From positions 170,217,495 to 170,281,494 of the forward strand of contig CM060305.1 in the NCBI GenBank assembly GCA_030674185.1: DNA of 64,000 nucleotides, in the 5' to 3' direction. A model generated the notes under the pieces. It was not told where the DNA came from, did no database searches, and saw only the letters and a list, made by a program, of their open reading frames with translations. Shown piece by piece: positions 1 through 64,000 of the stretch (positions are counted from its first letter, which is position 1; every line of letters begins with the position of its first letter). The DNA comes from Monoplex corrugatus (Eukaryota > Mollusca > Gastropoda > Littorinimorpha > Ranellidae). The position numbers and the translations under genes were made by a program.

Positions 1-195
1 TATATAGCGCAAAATCTTGATAAAATCAAATCTAAGCGCTAAAACAGACACACACGCACGCACACACACGCACACACGCACGCACGCACCACACACACAC
101 ACACACACACACACACAGCACACGGCTATAAATGGGGAGAAAGAATAAAAGCAATGGAAAATTTTAGAGAGCATATTATATATAAGCATATACAT
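1..195 (-). mobile_element. 3' end of a LINE, same family as 12428-12906
   Basis: The first ~190 bases match 12466-12615 nearly base for base (tatatagcgcaaaatcttga, the CA/CG tract, then ggctataaatggggagaaag). In minus-strand sense this is the 3' UTR of a non-LTR element. The element is cut by the window edge. Confidence 0.8.
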
Positions 196-297
196 AAAAC
201 AAGTCAATAAAACTACTGGGGCACACCAAATTAAAAGTTCTCTATCTGATCAATAAGTGCGATACTGATGGAAGGGTCATTTTTATACCGCTCTTCT

Positions 298-1414
298 AGT
301 ACACACACATGACAATGAGATGACTGACAGTGTTATAACACTCTGAACACACACACATGTGACTGAGATGACTGGACAGTGCTTAGTACACCTCTGAACA
401 CACACACATGTGACATGAGATGACTGACAGTGTTAGTAACACCTCTGAACACACACACATGTGACATGAGATGACTGACAGTGCTAGTAACACCTCTGAA
501 CAACACACATGTGACATGAGAGACTGACAGTGTTAGTAACACCTCTGAACACACACACATGTGACATGAGATGACTGACAGTGCTAGTAACACCTCTGAA
601 CCACACACACATGTGACATGAGATGACTGACAGTGCTAGTAACACCTCTGAACACACACACATGTGACATGAGATGACTGACAGTGTTAGTAACACCTCT
701 GAACACACACACATGTGACATGAGATGACTGACAGTGCTAGAACACCTCTGAACACACACACATGTGACATGAGATGACTGACAGTGCTAGTAACACCTC
801 TGAACACACACCAATGTGACATGAGATGACTGACAGTGCTAGTAACACCTCTGAACACACACACATGTGACATCGAGATGACTGACAGTGCTAGTAACAC
901 CTCTGAACACACACACATGTGACATGAGATGACTGACAGTGCTAGTAACACCTCTGAACACACACACATGTGACATGAGATGACTGACAGTGCTAGTAAC
1001 ACCTCTGAACACACACACATGTGACATGAGATGACTGACAGTGCTAGTAACACCTCTGAACACACACACATGTGACATGAGATGACTGACAGTGCAGTAA
1101 CACCTCTGAACACACACACATGTGACATGAGATGACTGACAGTGCTAGTAACACCTTGAACACACACACATGTGACATGAGATGACTGACAGTGCTAGTA
1201 ACACCTCTGAACACACACACATGTGACACTGAGATGACTGACAGTGCTAGTAACACCTCTGAACACACACACATGGACATGAGATGACTGACAGTGCTAG
1301 TAACACCTCTGAACACACACACATGTGACATGAGATGACTGACAGTGCTAGTAACACCTCTGAACACACACACATGTGACATGAGATGACTGACAGTGTT
1401 AGTAACACCTCTGA
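298..1414. repeat. Minisatellite, 51-bp unit, about 22 copies
   Basis: Unit cacctctgaacacacacaca, then tgtgacatgagatgactgac and agtgctagtaa. Copies differ by a few substitutions (gttag/gctag) and scattered 1-2 base indels, which look partly like read error. Lies downstream of exon 19 in gene order. Confidence 0.95.
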
Positions 1415-1431
1415 ATGCATACAGTACAACA

Positions 1432-2100
1432 GTCGATATGGATTATTGTAAGGAATAGTAACTAAGTATCATACTACATTACATAGATATTAAGTCACAT
1501 AATGGATTATTCTAAGAATGTAACTAAGTATTATACTACATTACATAGATATTAAGTCACATAGTGGATTATTCTAAAGAATAGTATCTAAGTATCATAC
1601 TACATTACATTGATATTAAGTCACATAATGGATTATTCTAAAGAATAGTAACTAAGTATCATACTATTTACATAGATATTAAGTCACATAATGGATTATT
1701 GTAAAGAATAGTGACTAAGTATTATACTACATTACATATATATTAAGTCACATAATGGATTATTGTAAAGAATTAGTAGCACATGTTATATTATGAATTA
1801 TGTACGAAAAGTACAGGGTATAATGTTTTTTCATGGATTACTTATAAAGAACTGTAGATAGGATTACGTGATATTACGGATAATATTAGCATACGATATA
1901 GCACACTGGATAGGAACTGTGTTACACTATGGACTACAATAAAAATGGTAGACAGGAGTGACGTTACATTACACATTACCATAAAAGTAGCAGATAGGAA
2001 TTATGTTACATTATGAATTACATTATGAACTCATCATGGAAAGAACAATCACTATGTATTTGCATCATGGATTACTGAAAAGAACAGACACTAGGTATTG
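1432..2100. repeat. Minisatellite, 62-64 bp AT-rich unit, decaying to the right
   Basis: About five good copies to 1775 built on atggattattctaaagaata and actaagtatcatactacatt, then progressively diverged copies (atggattac...aaagaac) to about 2100. Appears older on its right side. Confidence 0.85.
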
Positions 2101-2975
2101 TATTTTTCTACCTTCTTATGAAGTCAGCCTGTCTATCTTAAGTCTGTTCAACAGTAAGCAATGCATATTTTGACATGAAAGGTTGAATTAAAAGACACGT
2201 ACACCCTAACTCTCTTGCTACAAGCGTCGGGATTTCCTGATCATGTCTCAACAATGCTTGTCTACGAGTGTCGGAGGAATCTGACTTGAGTTTTGAAAAT
2301 TCGCGGGCCTTTCAGTATTTCCGTTAACCGAAACTGATAGTCAGAAATAGATTCTTTGGTCATTCTTAGCCTTGTTTCAAGCCACGAGGTCACTTACTAC
2401 GCAGCTGGTGAGTGGACAGTGCAAAGTTCATTACCCACTATCTCCGCAGCGAAGCAGACGACGGAAAAGCAAATGGCTGAACAATACTCAACAACTCGGC
2501 GCTGTTCAACACGATCTCTTCCTTCAGTGCACGTGGAGTGTGTGCAAGTTGGATTTTATGAAATTTCATTCAAAATGTTACTGTAGGAACTGATGTATTG
2601 ATCTCACTGTGTATTTTGTAAGACATTTTCACCTGAAAATGTCTCTAATTTTACTTGTATCATTACTCAGCAACCATGAGGGTTAGACCTTTGAAATTTC
2701 AGCATTTTGTACACCAATCTTTTAATATATGACCTGCCAAATTTCAAAACTCTTTGATTTCATGTTTGTATGAAAATTTTTCTCATGACCTATACATATG
2801 GTGCATATCAGGGGAACAACAAGGGCATAATCGTATGTAGCGAGTGAGTTAACTTCTGTATTTTCAGTTAACCATGTTTTCATCAACAAACTACAGTTTG
2901 TAAGCTGCACCTGCTGCTTCTCCAGTCAAATACAAACACTCACTCATTTTCTTTTTTTGGCCACCTGTGTCTTAC
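2101..2975. other. Intron, no recognised feature
   Basis: Non-repetitive AT-rich sequence left of exon 19. Short open frames on both strands show no family pattern I recognise, and no exon phase-compatible with exon 19 (needs one base) is visible. Confidence 0.5.
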
Positions 2976-61690
<58,715 letters not shown>

Positions 61691-64000
61691 CTGTCACAAT
61701 ACACATCAAATACTGGTGACAGGTCAGCACACACATGGTTCATACAGGCCTGTCACAATACACATCAAATACTGGTGACAGGTTGGCACACACATGGTTC
61801 ATACACGCCTGTCACAATACACATCAAATACTGGTGACAGGTCAGCACACACATGGTTAATACAGGCCTGTCACAATACACATCAAATACTGGTGACAGG
61901 TCGGCACACACATGGTTCATACACGCCTGTCACAATACACATCAAATACTGGTGACAGGTCAGCACACACATGGTTCATACACGCCTGTCACAATACACA
62001 TCAAATACTGGTGACAGGTCGGCACACACATGGTTCATACAGGCCTGTCACAATACACATCAAATACTGGTGACAGGTCGGCACACACATGGTTCATACA
62101 GGCCTGTCACAATACACATCAAATACTGGTGACAGGTCGGCACACACATGGTTCATACAGGCCTGTCACAATACACATCAAATACTGGTGACAGGTCGGC
62201 ACACACATGGTTCATACAGGCCTGTCACAATACACATCAAATACTGGTGACAGGTCGGCACACACATGGTTCATACAGGCCTGTCACAATACACATCAAA
62301 TACTGGTGACAGGTCAGCACACACATGGTTCATACAGGCCTGTCACAATACACATCAAATACTGGTGACAGGTCAGCACACACATGGTTCATACAGGCCT
62401 GTCACAATACACATCAAATACTGGTGACAGGTCGACACACACATGGTTCATACAGGCCTGTCACAATACACATCAAATACTGGTGACAGGTCGGCACACA
62501 CATGGTTCATACAGGCCTGTCACAATACACATCAAATACTGGTGACAGGTCGGCACACACATGGTTCATACAGGCCTGTCACAATACACATCAAATACTG
62601 GTGACAGGTCGGCACACACATGGTTCATACAGGCCTGTCACAATACACATCAAATACTGGTGACAGGTCGGCACACACATGGTTCATACAGGCCTGTCAC
62701 AATACACATCAAATACTGGTGACAGGTCAGCACACACATGGTTCATACAGGCCTGTCACAATACACATCAAATACTGGTGACAGGTCGACACACACATGG
62801 TTCATACAGGCCTGTCACAATACACATCAAATACTGGTGACAGGTCGGCACACACATGGTTCATACAGGCCTGTCACAATACACATCAAATACTGGTGAC
62901 AGGTCGGCACACACATGGTTCATACAGGCCTGTCACAATACACATCAAATACTGGTGACAGGTCAGCACACACATGGTTCATACAGGCCTGTCACAATAC
63001 ACATCAAATACTGGTGACAGGTCGGCACACACATGGTTCATACAGGCCTGTCACAATACACATCAAATACTGGTGACAGGTCGGACACACACATGGTTCA
63101 TACAGGCCTGTCACAATACACATCAAATACTGGTGACAGGTCAGCACACACATGGTTCATACAGGCCTGTCACAATACACATCAAATACTGGTGACAGGT
63201 CAGCACACACATGGTTCATACAGGCCTGTCACAATACACATCAAATACTGGTGACAGGTCGACACACACATGGTTCATACAGGCCTGTCACAATACACAT
63301 CAAATACTGGTGACAGGTCGGCACACACATGGTTCATACAGGCCTGTCACAATACACATCAAATACTGGTGACAGGTCAGCACACACATGGTTCATACAG
63401 GCCTGTCACAATACACATCAAATACTGGTGACAGGTCAGCACACCCATGGTTCATACACGCCTGTCACAATACACATCAAATACTGGTGACAGGTCGGCA
63501 CACACATGGTTCATACAGGCCTGTCACAATACACATCAAATACTGGTGACAGGTCGGCACACCCATGGTTCATACAGGCCTGTCACAATACACATCAAAT
63601 ACTGGTGACAGGTCGGCACACCCATGGTTCATACAGGCCTGTCACAATACACATCAAATACTGGTGACAGGTCAGCACACCCATGGTTCATACAGGCCTG
63701 TCACAATACACATCAAATACTGGTGACAGGTCAGCACACACATGGTTCATACAGGCCTGTCACAATACACATCAAATACTGGTGACAGGTCAGCACACAC
63801 ATGGTTCATACAGGCCTGTCACAATACACATCAAATACTGGTGACAGGTCAGCACACACATGGTTCATACAGGCCTGTCACAATACACATCAAATATGGT
63901 GACAGGTCAGCACACACATGGTTCATACAGGCCTGTCACAATACACATCAAATACTGGTGACAGGTCAGCACACACATGGTTCATACAGGCCTGTCACAA
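61691..64000. repeat. Minisatellite, 59-bp unit, at least 39 copies, carrying the exon 1 splice acceptor
   Basis: Unit ctgtcacaatacacatcaaa, then tactggtgacaggtcggcac and acacatggttcatacaggc. In gene sense it is 24 intron bases ending gtgacag followed by the first 35 bases of exon 1. Copies are nearly identical (gtcgg/gtcag/gtcga, acaca/accca, cagg/cacg variants) and the array runs off the right edge. Confidence 0.98.

Noticed and set aside
333..1429. Overlapping minus-strand frames (SHVCVFRGVTSTV)
   Set aside because: 51-bp array in intron; frames break at unit indels.

Overview
The window is eukaryotic, intron-rich DNA from an invertebrate animal. A mollusc, probably a gastropod, is my best guess. 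This rests on the style of the tRNA-derived SINEs and endonuclease/RT LINEs and on the compact exons inside repeat-swollen introns; no species search was possible. It holds one recognisable gene, on the minus strand, entering at the right edge and leaving at the left edge. The gene is a neurobeachin-like (NBEAL1/NBEAL2 family) BEACH-domain protein gene. I could place 19 consecutive internal coding exons between 61690 and 2976 (3,181 nt, about 1,060 residues). Every exon-exon junction is phase-compatible. The product runs from the end of the lectin-like/armadillo part, through the DUF4704-type region, a Ser-rich linker and the helical pre-BEACH region, to just before the PH-BEACH module. The 5' exons (right of 64000) and the PH, BEACH and WD40 exons (left of 1) lie outside.

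Almost everything else is intron, and the introns are dominated by minisatellites. Adding up my boundaries, 27 arrays with 20-86 bp units cover about 30 kb of the 64 kb. The largest are 7.6-10.8 kb (20-bp unit), 18.2-21.7 kb, 22.7-24.5 kb, 44.7-46.7 kb, 48.1-51.3 kb and 61.7 kb to the right edge. Long CA/GT microsatellites sit between them. Long apparent reading frames in the arrays are artefacts of stop-free units.

Transposon relics: (a) a decayed LINE ORF2 at 37.8-40.0 kb with related 3' fragments at 12.2-13.1 and 21.9-22.2 kb; (b) a second LINE family inserted into the first at 12428-12906 with a 5-bp duplication, whose 3' end is also the first 190 bases of the window; (c) CR1/L2-like RT fragments at 55.2-55.7 and 56.3-56.6 kb; (d) tRNA-derived SINEs, the best at 28071-28349 with a 12-bp target duplication; (e) a family of TTAA-ended foldback elements (about nine copies).

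The main unusual observation is that several minisatellites are built on the gene's own splice junctions. The 61.7-64 kb array repeats the 3' splice site plus 35 bp of the first exon about 39 times. The 22.7-24.5 kb and 16.6-17.8 kb arrays repeat the 5' splice sites of exons 14 and 15. The 4.8-5.1 kb array repeats the polypyrimidine tract of exon 18. Using any of the extra exon 1, 14 or 15 sites would give a premature stop. UG-dinucleotide tracts also lie directly against several splice sites. Exon 10 carries an apparent one-base deletion, most simply an assembly error, and indels among array copies suggest incompletely polished long reads.
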